From Symbiodinium kawagutii (lineage: Eukaryota > Sar > Dinophyceae > Suessiales > Symbiodiniaceae): a stretch of DNA of 64,000 nucleotides. The position numbers and the translations under genes were made by a program. The notes beneath the pieces were generated by a model, which worked only from the letters and a program-made list of their open reading frames with translations, did no database searches and had not been told where the DNA came from. The stretch spans positions 482,329-546,328 of the forward strand of contig VSDK01028384.1 in assembly GCA_009767595.1 (NCBI GenBank), written 5' to 3'. How positions within the stretch are numbered: the first letter of the stretch is position 1; each line of letters opens with the position of its first letter. Below, one piece after another: positions 45,054 to 54,835 of the stretch.

Positions 45054-47677
45054 ATGTTACAAAAACGAAGGGTACAGTGCCGAAGTTTTGAAGTCAGGGC
45101 CCGTGAGGGGTCCAAAGTCGATGTAAGTCGTAATTCATATTAATTCATGCTGATTCTGTGAACCAACGTTAGAGACATCCATAGGATCCCCCAGGTTTGA
45201 AGGGAAAGGGTTGGCCTTGGGAAGTGACGGCAGGATGGATGCCATTTGCTCCGCTGGATCCGAAGTCGCTGCAGCTTCTTGAAGTGCGCAGAGGGAGGTT
45301 GCAGAAGCCACGAAGTGCGTTTCATGATTTGAGGATGTTATCTGACGCAGACAGAAGATGACAGAAGTCCTTTGGAAGATCACAAGCTCAAGCTATCTAC
45401 CTACTAGTACCTAATATGATATATACATACACGTTAACTAGGTAAAATTAGATCAAATTAGTTTCAAACATGCCACTCTCGTAGGCACACGCCCCTTCGT
45501 GTGCCTAAGGCACCCCTTGGCGGTGATCAGTATGACTCAATGACCTTGTAGCACGGGGTGGCACAACTGTTGTTTGCTCTTTCCTCATCCCTTGAGTGCC
45601 AAAGGGATCACACAAGCGGTCGTTTTCAATTGGAAACCATCCAGCCAGTATTCAGGTTTCGAACCCCCGCCAGGCAACCATTTCTATTTTCTTAGCTTAT
45701 CACAGGTTGCCGGTCGTGGTGATCTCCAGCGATACATCAGTTTCTGCAATGCTTCTTGCATGCAAGAGCTGCTCCGATGGCAGCGCCAGCTGAGACCGGG
45801 GATGAAGGCAGAGTATTCGTACTTGCGTGTACATTGAAGTGCTGGTGTACCTGGGGTGTTTGATATGCAAAATGGGATCAAATCAAATAGGATATGTAAA
45901 CATATGTATTTATGTTGATTGCAGTTGTAAGATGTTGTAATAATTGTGTGTTACATATTTGGCACGTGTATGTACCACAGTATGCATAGTACATCTATAC
46001 GTTTGTATGATTGTGTATGCTCATAAGCTCATAAACCCGACTTTGAAGCGACAGGACGATAGTTTGTCAACTGTTTGGATGGAACCTTGAACTTGAACAG
46101 TATGCCTTGCAGAGTGGGCACCTGGGCCACAATGCAAGATGTTGTGGGTCAGGATATATCCTTTTCTATTCTGCTTTTGAAATAATTCGTCATTTGTGTA
46201 AGTTTAGACTGTTGCAGGGAATAGCGCTACCCAATTCTACACTGTATATGGATGTTCTATTAGCGGTGGAACTGTGTCAGCATTTACACCTTTGGACACA
46301 ATGTCGGCACAACAGGGCGCAATATTATGCTACACTTTCTTTCCTTCCTCATCTCAATGGTGCTGCTTCAGATTGTGCATTTGCAGCACCACCATCGTGG
46401 GGGTGCATTTCCATCGCTGCAATGACGGACCAGATGCTTTGATTTGGGAAATGTTGCACTGATAATACATGCAACAGAATACGTCCCTAGCCTTGGCAAT
46501 AAACAAACATTGCGGAGAGGATGAAGAGGAATTGCTGTCAAGATATGGTCCGGTTCACTGTGGTTCATTTAGTTATGTTCTGCTATCAAAAGGAGCATGC
46601 CGCACACTGTATGCTTGGCACATTTTTACGCGACACATCATGACGCTATCCAGTATTTTTGATTGTGTGTTGTTGATTGTTGTTTGGTAAGTGTACAGCG
46701 CAGAGTGACCCAGAAACTTTTTGCCACAGTTTCAATTGCCGCTTTGGAGCAGTTGAGGTGTAGCAGAATTTAATTGATTACTTTTGCTGATGTTTGCTTA
46801 TCACATCTCCTGACAATAGTTCAGGCGGTAAACAAGTTGAACCCTCAGCTGTGAGGCTTGGGTTTGTGTGTTGGCCGGGTCCGGCCCGGTGGGTCCGGTG
46901 GGCCCTGTGGGTCCGGTGGTTCCGGTAGGTCCGGTGAGTCCGGTCAGGGTCGGCTGCCAGATTGCGCAATGAGCGACGTGGCTGTTTGAATGTAGTTTTC
47001 TCCTCTATGTCGGCAGAGGCGGCGAAGTTTCATTACTTTTTCCACCATGACTTGTAGGACGGCAGCATGAACCCCGAAGTACACTTGTAGCGGCAGAGCA
47101 AACGAGAGAGCTGCAACACATGTTTCAATAAAAGTGGCAAGAATAAGTACATATTGTAGTGGAACAGACGGTTTGTCAGCGAGCTGTGTCGCGCCATGGA
47201 TGACCTTGACAACTTGCGGTGCCCTAGCCCATGTGGATTTGCGCAGCATCTCTTCCTGGATAGCAATGCAGGGAGGAAAGTGACCACCTGGGCATCAAAT
47301 CCTGCTACAAATGCATACCCATGCCGCGTCGACCTGCTGAGGCTTCAAGCTGTCCGAGCAGGCTGCAATGAATGGATAGCTAAGCCATTCAAACCGCAGG
47401 AGACCACAGTAGCAATGCTGTGGACCTGGTTCTGAGATGTTTTGATTTGAGATGGTGCAAGCTTGTCACAGATAATGGCGACATCCATGCTTCCATCAAG
47501 GCTTGCGGGTTGGAAGACAGAATTCATGTTGTCAATGCTGATGTCGCTTTGGCCAACGCCATCTGCGGGTTTTGCTGGAGACATTTGGAGACTTTTGGAG
47601 ACACATCCAGGTCACAATTTCACACATTTGAGGAGCTCATTGCCCGCGTCAGCATTGCTCTGGCAGTTCGAGATGAG
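45054..47677 (+). CDS. Response-regulator receiver domain, four exons
   Basis: Exons 45054-45122, 45706-45750, 47342-47399 and 47633-47677 join in phase. They read CYKNEGYSAEVLKSG (helix 1/strand 2), LPVVVISSDTSVSAM (strand 4), LQAVRAGCNEWIAKPFKPQ (helix 4/strand 5 with the conserved Lys-Pro) and ELIARVSIALAVRDE (helix 5 and exit helix). Donors are GT (GTAAGT), GC and GA. The strand 3 segment with the phosphoacceptor Asp is absent from the chain; an exon of a multiple of three bases could be missing between 45122 and 45706. The start could be the VVDDD exon at 37472, which would make this the receiver of the kinase upstream, or an unseen exon of a separate gene. The end is uncertain (GC at 47678 or GT at 47690). 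Confidence 0.78.
46864..46945. repeat. 9-bp tandem repeat (GGTCCGGTG)
   Basis: About nine degenerate copies of GGTCCGGTG. One + frame would give a GPV collagen-like string, but it lies inside a receiver-gene intron without splice support and is treated as a minisatellite. Confidence 0.85.
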
Positions 47678-48506
47678 GCGGGGTGCAAGGTGCCAGGACC
47701 ATGATGCTTGAGCAGCCCCGTTGCGGTATGTTGCGGTAAGTGATGAGTTCACGGGTTGGTCATGATTCATGAATATTCATGAGTCATCTCGAGTGATCTT
47801 GAGTCAGGTCATGATTCTTACATCGTAGCATGTCCCCAAATGGGTCTAGCTGATTCGCAATTTTAAAAAAATTATTGCGTGCTTTTAGAATCTGTAGAAT
47901 GGTGATCATAGGCAGGCCAACTTTGGATGGTGACATGTCACATGTGTCACCACGTAGAATCTCGACTCTTACCATATGTTTCATATGCGCTTTGAGGTGT
48001 ACTGTCAATTACTTACTGTTGCAGTAGCTGAAAGTAAACATGGTGGGTTGGGATTGAAGGGAGAGATTATGGAGACAACTTTCAGTTATTTTCAAACCAA
48101 AGCGAGGCGGACCACACGATTATGGGACAGTATGGCTAAGCCGTGGCAGAGAATTAGATCTGCACTGCTGCTCGAAATCAAATCAGGTGTTTGAAACAAC
48201 TTTAGCAAGTTCGCTGCGTGCGCTGCGTGCGCGCCCTTCTCAAACTTCACATGGATTATCATCAGATTTCCCTATCTTACGTCCAGGTCCAAGATCAAGG
48301 CGACAACAAGACAAGGTGGGAACCTCGGTACCTTGACTAAGTCTCAATGTCAAATGAGTTGTCCATTCAATTCACGCATGTGTAGTTTTACTATGTCTTA
48401 CTCATTTACTATTATTTCTGCACACGTTTTGGGTGCCTTACTCAGATTATCTCAGATCTCATCCAACTTCATCACCTATACAATGTGCCGTCCTCGTCTG
48501 TTCCAG

Positions 48507-48559
48507 CCTTAAATAGTAGGAAGCTAATGGAAGCTGGAGCCACAAGAGACATGACAAAG
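48507..48559 (+). CDS. Candidate small exon
   Basis: Between CTGTTCCAG at 48506 and a GTGAGG donor at 48560. It reads LNSRKLMEAGATRDMTK. Possibly downstream of the receiver exons, but the phase does not connect directly. Confidence 0.45.
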
Positions 48560-49069
48560 GTGAGGGGTTGAGGCATGTTGAGCCTATTTGACAGCGGAAA
48601 GTGCTGCAGGGAAGCTGAACTTTCTAGCCGTCGCTTGTCGAGAAGCCGCCCGGGAAACCCAGCTGTAAGCACTCGACCTCCCACAGGGCAGTGTTTTGCA
48701 ACTTTGAGATACACATTTTATATCACAAAAAAATATAAATATAAAGAAATACAAACAGCGAAATACGTGAAAAAATAAGCAAATAAATAAATAGATATCG
48801 TACATAAATAAATAGATCTATTATGCCCTGGCCGCGGCCTGCTGCACTGATTTGCAAGTTGGTATGAACACGTTTTCCTTTGTGAGGCATGGACATTGTA
48901 GAGGTACGGTGGGGTGGGCTTGACAAGTTGTTCTGTTACTGGTTCAGTCTGATCATCAAAGGTCGCTTCAATTTTTAGCATTTGAAAGCAGTTGGAAACA
49001 AATGTCGTTGCCGTGGACGTATGCATACAGTGGGAGAACATATGCTACCACATTTAACACATGTGCTCC

Positions 49070-49220
49070 GGGTTTGCCATGGATTGCCGACCAAGCTTGC
49101 CTTTCAGATCGCCTCACAGGGCTACTTGGCCTTGAGTTCTTCAAGCATGCCGCCCATGCCAACTTACGGCTGGACCCGCTAAGGGATTGGATCGTCAAAA
49201 GGGGGCCTGGCGTAGGATGA
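49070..49220 (+). CDS. Candidate exon with two open frames
   Basis: One frame reads ACLSDRLTGLLGLEFFKHAA then HANLRLDPLRDWIVKRG to a stop at 49218-49220. Another, after CTTTCAG, reads IASQGYLALSSSSMPPMPTY. The DRLTGL phrase recalls the DPLTGL start of GGDEF domains, but nothing else supports that and it may be chance. Confidence 0.3.
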
Positions 49221-49674
49221 CAGGTTCCACAAGCCATCACTAGCCTAAACGAAACACAATCGAAAACCAAGAAGTCTCGGCAAGGTTTTGCTCGTATCTA
49301 TTCACTTCATACTCATACCTTCTCGATCCTTCTCGATCTTTTTGTGACTTGGGATGGTCTCAGCTGGTCGGTTTAGCTCACAACTTCCCCAAGTTCAGAA
49401 AATCGATCCGACAAAGAATGGATAATTAAGGAAGTCCGGAATCTAAAGTGGTCGCTGTTCCATTTTGCTCTACTTTTTGTACTTACCTTTCTGTGGCAGC
49501 AGATGCTGCAGTTCCGCAGTTGAGAAACAATCAGAGCCGTTGATGCAGCAATGAGGAAGGAAGGGTTTCAGCTGTTTTTTTGTGGTTGTGGGTTTGCAGA
49601 TGTCTGAGATTGTTGTACTGTTTTTTTGGGTTCAAACATGTTGAAACCGTGTGTGACATGCCCAGATGATACGG

Positions 49675-49790
49675 ACAGTGAAGTCCGCAGTTCACTGTCC
49701 GAGTCTGATGGCGAAGACGAGCTGCAGCCTGAGATTCTGAGTGTCGAGGACGATGGAAAGATTCGAGAATCGGGCTGTGACATGTTGTGA
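49675..49790 (+). CDS. Candidate acidic exon, possibly terminal
   Basis: After CATGCCCAG the frame reads DTDSEVRSSLSESDGEDELQ, then PEILSVEDDGKIRESG, and a TGA at 49788-49790. This acidic Ser-rich tail could end the receiver-containing gene or splice on towards the next gene. Confidence 0.4.
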
Positions 49791-49835
49791 AACGGCATCG
49801 AGAATGTTGAATATGATTTGAATATGAATGAAATT

Positions 49836-49899
49836 GAATGAATATGATGTCCTAGAATTGACATGAATTATGAATGAATATGATGTCCTGGAATTGACC
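49836..49899. repeat. Short tandem duplication upstream of the Lys/Gly-rich gene
   Basis: AATGAATATGATGTCCT-GAATTGAC occurs twice, 35 bp apart, immediately upstream of the frame starting at 49972. Confidence 0.85.
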
Positions 49900-49971
49900 G
49901 TGCCTTATTTGCTCAAGTTGAAGGTAGAGTCTAGTTGGCCAAGAGACCCCAGAGCTGTGGGTCGGCCAAGC

Positions 49972-50613
49972 ATGATGGATCCGATGGCGCAGATGGGAAT
50001 GGGAAATCCCATGCAAAAGGGTGGTGCCTTCCCAACTTACCAGGCAAACACGTGGGGCTTCAAAGGGTCCAAAGGCTTCAAAGGAGGCAAAGGCAAGGGT
50101 CGAGGAAAAGGAAAAGGGAAAATGTTTTTCTCTGATGATGACCCTCGGCGACAAATCATGATGGCACAACGTCAGGCACAACAACGTGATAGGGCAGCCA
50201 TCATTTCTGCGCAAAAATCTGCGCAACAACGCTTCGAAAAAGACCTCCTAGATCGAGTGCAAGGCCAATGGAAAGATGGAGAAGATGCTACCATCAGCTA
50301 TCTCGTTGAGGGTGGTGTTTGTTCAGTGTCAGGGCAGAGCAGCCGCACATTTCGAAATCGCCTGAGCGTCTACGGTGGAGACCTTTGCTGGGATGCCAAG
50401 AGATTTTGGCATTACCTGAACTTGAATGCTTTGCCTCCAAATGGCGAAGAAGTGGAGCGTGTTGAGTGGAATCCTGGACAGGGATCTCCGCCCACCAAGA
50501 AGATCATTTGGGTCCGCTCCACTGAGGAGGCTGAGGATGTTCAGGAGGCAGAGGAGGGTGAAGCAGGTGGCGTTGAGGGAGATGGCAGCGGCGTGCAGCC
50601 TGAGACTGGGTGA
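49972..50613 (+). CDS. Lys/Gly-rich protein of unknown function, 213 aa
   Basis: The frame starts MMDPMAQMGMGNPMQKGG at 49972 and ends in TGA at 50611-50613. It is also open upstream to an acceptor at TTGAAG before GTAGAGTC (about 49923), so an upstream exon is possible. Residues about 22-50 form a low-complexity Lys/Gly/Phe segment (KGSKGFKGGKGKGRGKGKGK). A Gln/Arg helix follows, then a Trp-containing domain (QGQWKDGEDATISYLVEGG and LSVYGGDLCWDAKRFWHYLN) and an acidic Glu-rich tail. KGKG tracts with a single W-type beta domain are frequent in dinoflagellate proteins; no specific function is known to me. A nucleic-acid-binding role for the basic tract is only a guess. Confidence 0.65.
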   Translation: MMDPMAQMGMGNPMQKGGAFPTYQANTWGFKGSKGFKGGKGKGRGKGKGKMFFSDDDPRRQIMMAQRQAQQRDRAAIISAQKSAQQRFEKDLLDRVQGQWKDGEDATISYLVEGGVCSVSGQSSRTFRNRLSVYGGDLCWDAKRFWHYLNLNALPPNGEEVERVEWNPGQGSPPTKKIIWVRSTEEAEDVQEAEEGEAGGVEGDGSGVQPETG

Positions 50614-51656
50614 GAGATGTTACTGCCGCAAGGGGCCCTTCAGATTCAAGCCGTTTTCCTCACCTCTATAACATCCAGAGGGTCTACTGAGCGAGGCAAA
50701 GGGGTAGAATGCCGTATGGAAATTGATGATTGAAGTAGGAAAGATGAACAAAAATGACTCAAAGATGAAAAAAGGATCGGTTTGCAATGCATTCATGGGA
50801 TTGTCGATAAGGATTCTTGGATATTCTTGGAATATTTTGCACAGACTCGTGGTCCGCAGATGCCAGCAGTTTGCTTCACATCTCAGGCGATCTCCTCAGA
50901 GGTACACTGCCATGATTTATGCTTTACTCAGGCAGTTTTTCTTGGAGAGAAGTTCGGCATGACTCAACCCTCAAGACACCATCATGCTTCTGGTGTGCAC
51001 GCATTGCGGGGCATGAACACAGTATACCTTTTGATTCATGGTGAGTGAATGTAGAATGTCAGGCCTTGAACTGTATGGACATGTGAGCTGTGTTGACAAT
51101 GCACTGGTGATTTGGGCCATATGTCAGGCAATTAAGCCAATTAAGCGCTGAAGCGACACCGAAACGCAAAAGAGGAGTGACTCCAGGCAAGGCAAAAGTT
51201 AATGTTTCGGTTTGGCTTTGATGCGTAGTTGAAGCCGGACTACTCTTTACGGTGCAATTGGAGGAGTAACTTTTGGAGATCAGGATTGTACCATTGAACG
51301 ATATTAAACGACTTTTATAACTTTAAGAATCTTTGACATACCTTTTGGAATCGGTTTATCTATTCTTTGCTATACTAGCTTGTATGTTTAAATTCAGTCC
51401 GTTTAACTTTGGAATGTAGCGAAGCTATGGCTGCCGATTGCTTTACAATGAAATCACATCATTGACTATAGTAGCTTTTGGGGCACCAAGCCGCCCAAGA
51501 AAGTTGGTGTCCCGACCTATTGCGAGCACTTTGTGTTTCTCGATGATGTTTGGACGTGTTTTCTCACATTGCGGATTACCACAAGCTAATCAGACCAAAG
51601 CATTACAAGTAGCATCAGCATAAGGCTTGGCACGCATTTGAAGAAGGCCCGTGCAG
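50614..51656. other. No supported gene (50.6-51.7 kb)
   Basis: Intergenic or intron sequence without recognised coding exons or strong repeats. Confidence 0.45.
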
Positions 51657-51864
51657 TCATGTCCACAGCAAAGTCGGCAAATTGTTCAATTCTGACTGGG
51701 ACAAACTCCGTGCAGAACCCGGAATGCCAAAAAAGACCGTCACCGTTTGCGTTGCCAACAAGCTCTCACCAAACGTTGCTTGGCGATGCTGGGAGTGGAT
51801 GGGAGCGGCATTCTACGAAGACATTGTTTGTCCGATGCCATGGTGTAGCAAAGTCCTTGGTTGA
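51657..51864 (+). CDS. Candidate exon, about 68 codons
   Basis: After CCGTGCAG at 51656 the frame reads HVHSKVGKLFNSDWDKLRAE, then PGMPKKTVTVCVANKLSPNV, AWRCWEWMGAAFYEDIVC and a stop at 51862-51864. It is Trp- and Cys-rich and coding-like. The family is unknown. Confidence 0.5.
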
Positions 51865-52080
51865 TGATTCTAGCTCAGTTCTGCCTCTCCTTTGGATTGC
51901 TTTGGTATGCGTGCGCAACAACACCACCTAGACGTCCGATAAAGTCGTGTCCTAAATTCGATCAAGTCTTGGATGTTGAGAACAACCGTGACATGGAAAG
52001 CTGATTTGCATTCCAGACTACCAGAATTATAGGAACTTTGTGCAGACTTCATCAGGCCTCTCAAGACACGTTCAACTATC

Positions 52081-52179
52081 ATGTGGGTTGCCAGCCGAGT
52101 GCCGACAGATCTACACAGATTAGGTCCACTGGCAGCAGCTGAGGCGCCAACAGTCTCCAAGCCGCTACCTCAGCAACTT
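52081..52179 (+). CDS. Candidate first exon, begins with ATG
   Basis: ATG 52081 opens MWVASRVPTDLHRLGPLAAA then EAPTVSKPLPQQL, ending at a good GT donor (GTAAGA at 52180). A plausible initiation exon for the genes downstream. No family is recognised. Confidence 0.42.
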
Positions 52180-53460
52180 GTAAGACGCATTCTTTGTACT
52201 TGCAAATGTGTATTATATATTATATACTGTATATGTGTATTTAATATTATATATTACTGTATTTGTTTGGGTTATTTTAAATTTGAATATATTTTAATTC
52301 ATTTGCTGCAATGCTTTCGCTGGCAATATTTTCACTACCCACATCGGACCTGCAAAGTCGTGATGGTGAGAGCAGTTTTGGTGATCTACGGAAATAAAAT
52401 GAAATAAAGAAAAGAAAGTTCTGATTTGCAGAACTCAAGCAACATATTAAGACATACTATATAGATAACTGAAGGCTTGCCATGGTTTGTCGCATGTGGC
52501 AGTTTCGAAAGTCAGCTCGACAAAGCGGCGAGCTGGTGGAATTGGCGCTAAAAAGTCGAAGCTGTGAGAGTTGCTGGATGTTACTGTGAGAGCTTGATGA
52601 GATACAAAGAATACACAAGAACGGAAGAACGGTGAAGAACGGACAAGAGTAGACAACAGATGACAACAGTAGAGCTTGATAAAGAGACACACAAATAGAA
52701 AAGAGATGGTTAATTTGCATGGCATGATTCCTGCAACGTTCAGTTGTAGATGTTTAGCAGTTGAAATTTCAACAGAGATTGTTTTCCTGCCTTGGCAGAT
52801 GCTTGCATATATTATTACCTAGTTGTGGTCCACACCAGATGCGCCGTTCCCTTTGTCCAGTGGGTGCTTGACCTGCAGGGCCTGTACATTTGGGCGTCCC
52901 AATGGGACGACTTCTGACAGTCATGCCCGAGAGAGAGAGAGAGAGAAAAGAGATGAAAAGAGTAGAGTTTTCAAGAAGATTCAAAGAAGATTCAAGATGT
53001 CTTTGACAAAAGTAGAAGGCTTTGAGAAAGTGCTACGCTGAGAGCTCGACACAAAGAAGCATCAAGCAGTGCTTGTCCATAGTGAAAGTGAGAAATCACT
53101 GCAAGAAAGGAGCAATCTGAGATGCACGGAAGTCTCGCACGAATGCCACAGCCACAGTACAACTGCATCGCAAACATTTTTGCGTCTAGTGTGCAGGCAG
53201 GCACCGTTTTTGTTCGTTTTTGATGAAAGTGCATTGCCATGCACCTTGCAGATTTGGTTGCGTGACCCGCCTCATTTGCTCATCTGGCAGAAGTCGTGAC
53301 AAGCGTTGCAGGCACAGAATTTGGCAGTGGTAGATTTGGTGCAGAATCGTTGCACGTTATCTAGATATAGGCACATTTGATGTGCAAATCAAATATAGAC
53401 ATAGTCCCATGGTTGTTATATTGTTGTCGCATTGTAACTTCTTTTAGCATATTTTCACAG
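52180..53460. other. No firm gene; AT-rich and hairpin/(GA)n repeat
   Basis: TATATTA-rich sequence at about 52205-52300 and the dispersed hairpin repeat at 52890. Frames at 53040-53300 are not splice-supported. Confidence 0.45.
52890..52947. repeat. Dispersed hairpin plus (GA)n repeat, copy 2
   Basis: TGGGCGTCCCAATGGGACGA, then CTTCTGACAGTCATGCCC and (GA)n, in the same orientation as copy 1 at 28217. The hairpin core is identical in both copies. Confidence 0.85.
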
Positions 53461-53538
53461 CCTGCGAAAGGCAATTACTTGCAAAAGATTCTCATTGTTG
53501 AATTCGTCCCGGCTGGGACGGTTTGGGTGACTCACACG
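53461..53538 (+). CDS. Candidate exon, 26 codons
   Basis: Phase 0 at both ends, between TTTTCACAG at 53460 and a GT donor at 53539. It reads PAKGNYLQKILIVEFVPAGT then VWVTHT. Hydrophobic and coding-like; the family is unknown. Confidence 0.5.
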
Positions 53539-53653
53539 GTGTTCTTTTAAAATGAAGGAAAGGGCGTAAAAAAGCACTCGCGATCACCTGCCAAAAATTG
53601 TCCGAGTTCTAGCGTTCTGCAATAGTTTTACTAAAGCCTGCGAAGAATCCTAG

Positions 53654-53772
53654 GAAGGACCGGACCTCTCCAGACCAGCTGGCCTACGGAGACCTTGTTG
53701 ACTGTTTCATACAGCCAAGGGGGCCAAGACCTATTCTGCCGCAAAAAAGTTGCAGAGAGAGACTTTGAGAGA
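53654..53772 (+). CDS. Candidate exon
   Basis: After AATCCTAG at 53653 the frame reads KDRTSPDQLAYGDLVDCFIQ and continues to a stop at about 53770-53772; the splice donor is not resolved. Coding-like in its first 20 residues. Confidence 0.4.
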
Positions 53773-54495
53773 CTAACACATTTGACATAGATCTAACCTG
53801 TAGACCAACATATTGTCAGCAACCTGAACATGTTTATAGATTAGTTATATTTGAACATCTTTGATATGTCATATGGTATGTAAAAAATATACCTTATTGT
53901 GTGAAGATGTGATGTGGGCGCGTGCCTTCCTCCGTTTCCAGCTTTTCCATGCTTTTCCTGGATCCAGACAACCACCGAGACAGACATATCGAAGCTGTCG
54001 TCTTATTTGTCCGGAAAGAATTTGCGGAAATATTGTGGATGTTCATTTCTTATTATATACTTTTTTTTGCATAGATTTGTTCAATCCACACCAGCGAAAC
54101 AGACGGGTAGCTGGATTTAGATAGATAGGATACGGATAGGCCTGAATCAGACGGGAAAATAGAGTACAGAAAAAAAAGCGGTAGAACGCTCGCTGGAAGA
54201 ACAAGAAGAAGTGGTGTCATGTTGCGAAGAACAAGCGCCAAATTCTGCAACTCTTTACCTACATGCGAGTTTTTCTCATCGGGACTTGCACTTTGTCTTG
54301 TACGGGTGCTACTTGTAGTGGTCTTGGAGGTTTGTGAGTGATAGTCCGCCTGGCTTCATGGTGTTTTATTTTGGTTCATGTTTTGGGAAAGAGCTGCATT
54401 AGAATAAATTTCCATCCTCTATCAGCATTATCAAGCTTCAGGTCTCACCATCCTTTCGGTTTGAAATTGGACAGATCCAATGAATTCCAATGCAG

Positions 54496-54835
54496 AGGGC
54501 ATGGGGAGCTGCTTGATGGATCTTGATGGTGCTTGTGTTGCAAAGTTGAGGTCCAAGAGTTCCAATCACCCAAGCTTTGATCTCCCGCCGACGCAAAAGG
54601 ACAGCTTGACGCCCATGCCCTGCCCATGTGGCATGTCTTTGAGACGCTGCATGGAGTTGCTGACAGACTACGGCTTTCCTTGCAACTCCCCTATCACACT
54701 ATGTGGGTTATTGAGATCCTGGGGTATTACCAGGACGATCTGCATTTCGGAAAAGGAAGTCGCTTCTTAATCGAAGACTTGTGCATTCTTGTTCCAACAT
54801 GTGCCCGTTCCATCCTCTTACATCCGGCCATGTGA
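54496..54835 (+). CDS. Coding-like region with two overlapping frames
   Basis: After AATGCAG at 54495 one frame reads EGMGSCLMDLDGACVAKLRS onward to PCPCGMSLRRCMELLTDYGF. A second frame, after CAAAAG at about 54600, reads QLDAHALPMWHVFETLHGVA then MWVIEILGYYQDDLHFGKGS. One of the two is likely an exon, but the sequence alone does not decide. No family is recognised. Confidence 0.4.

Noticed and set aside
46778..46969. Collagen-like GPV string or RTHRT string around the GGTCCGGTG repeat
   Set aside because: Short minisatellite inside a receiver-gene intron; no splice borders.
49070..49220. GGDEF diguanylate cyclase start (DRLTGL)
   Set aside because: Only six residues resemble the family. 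No GGDEF motif was found and a competing frame is open.
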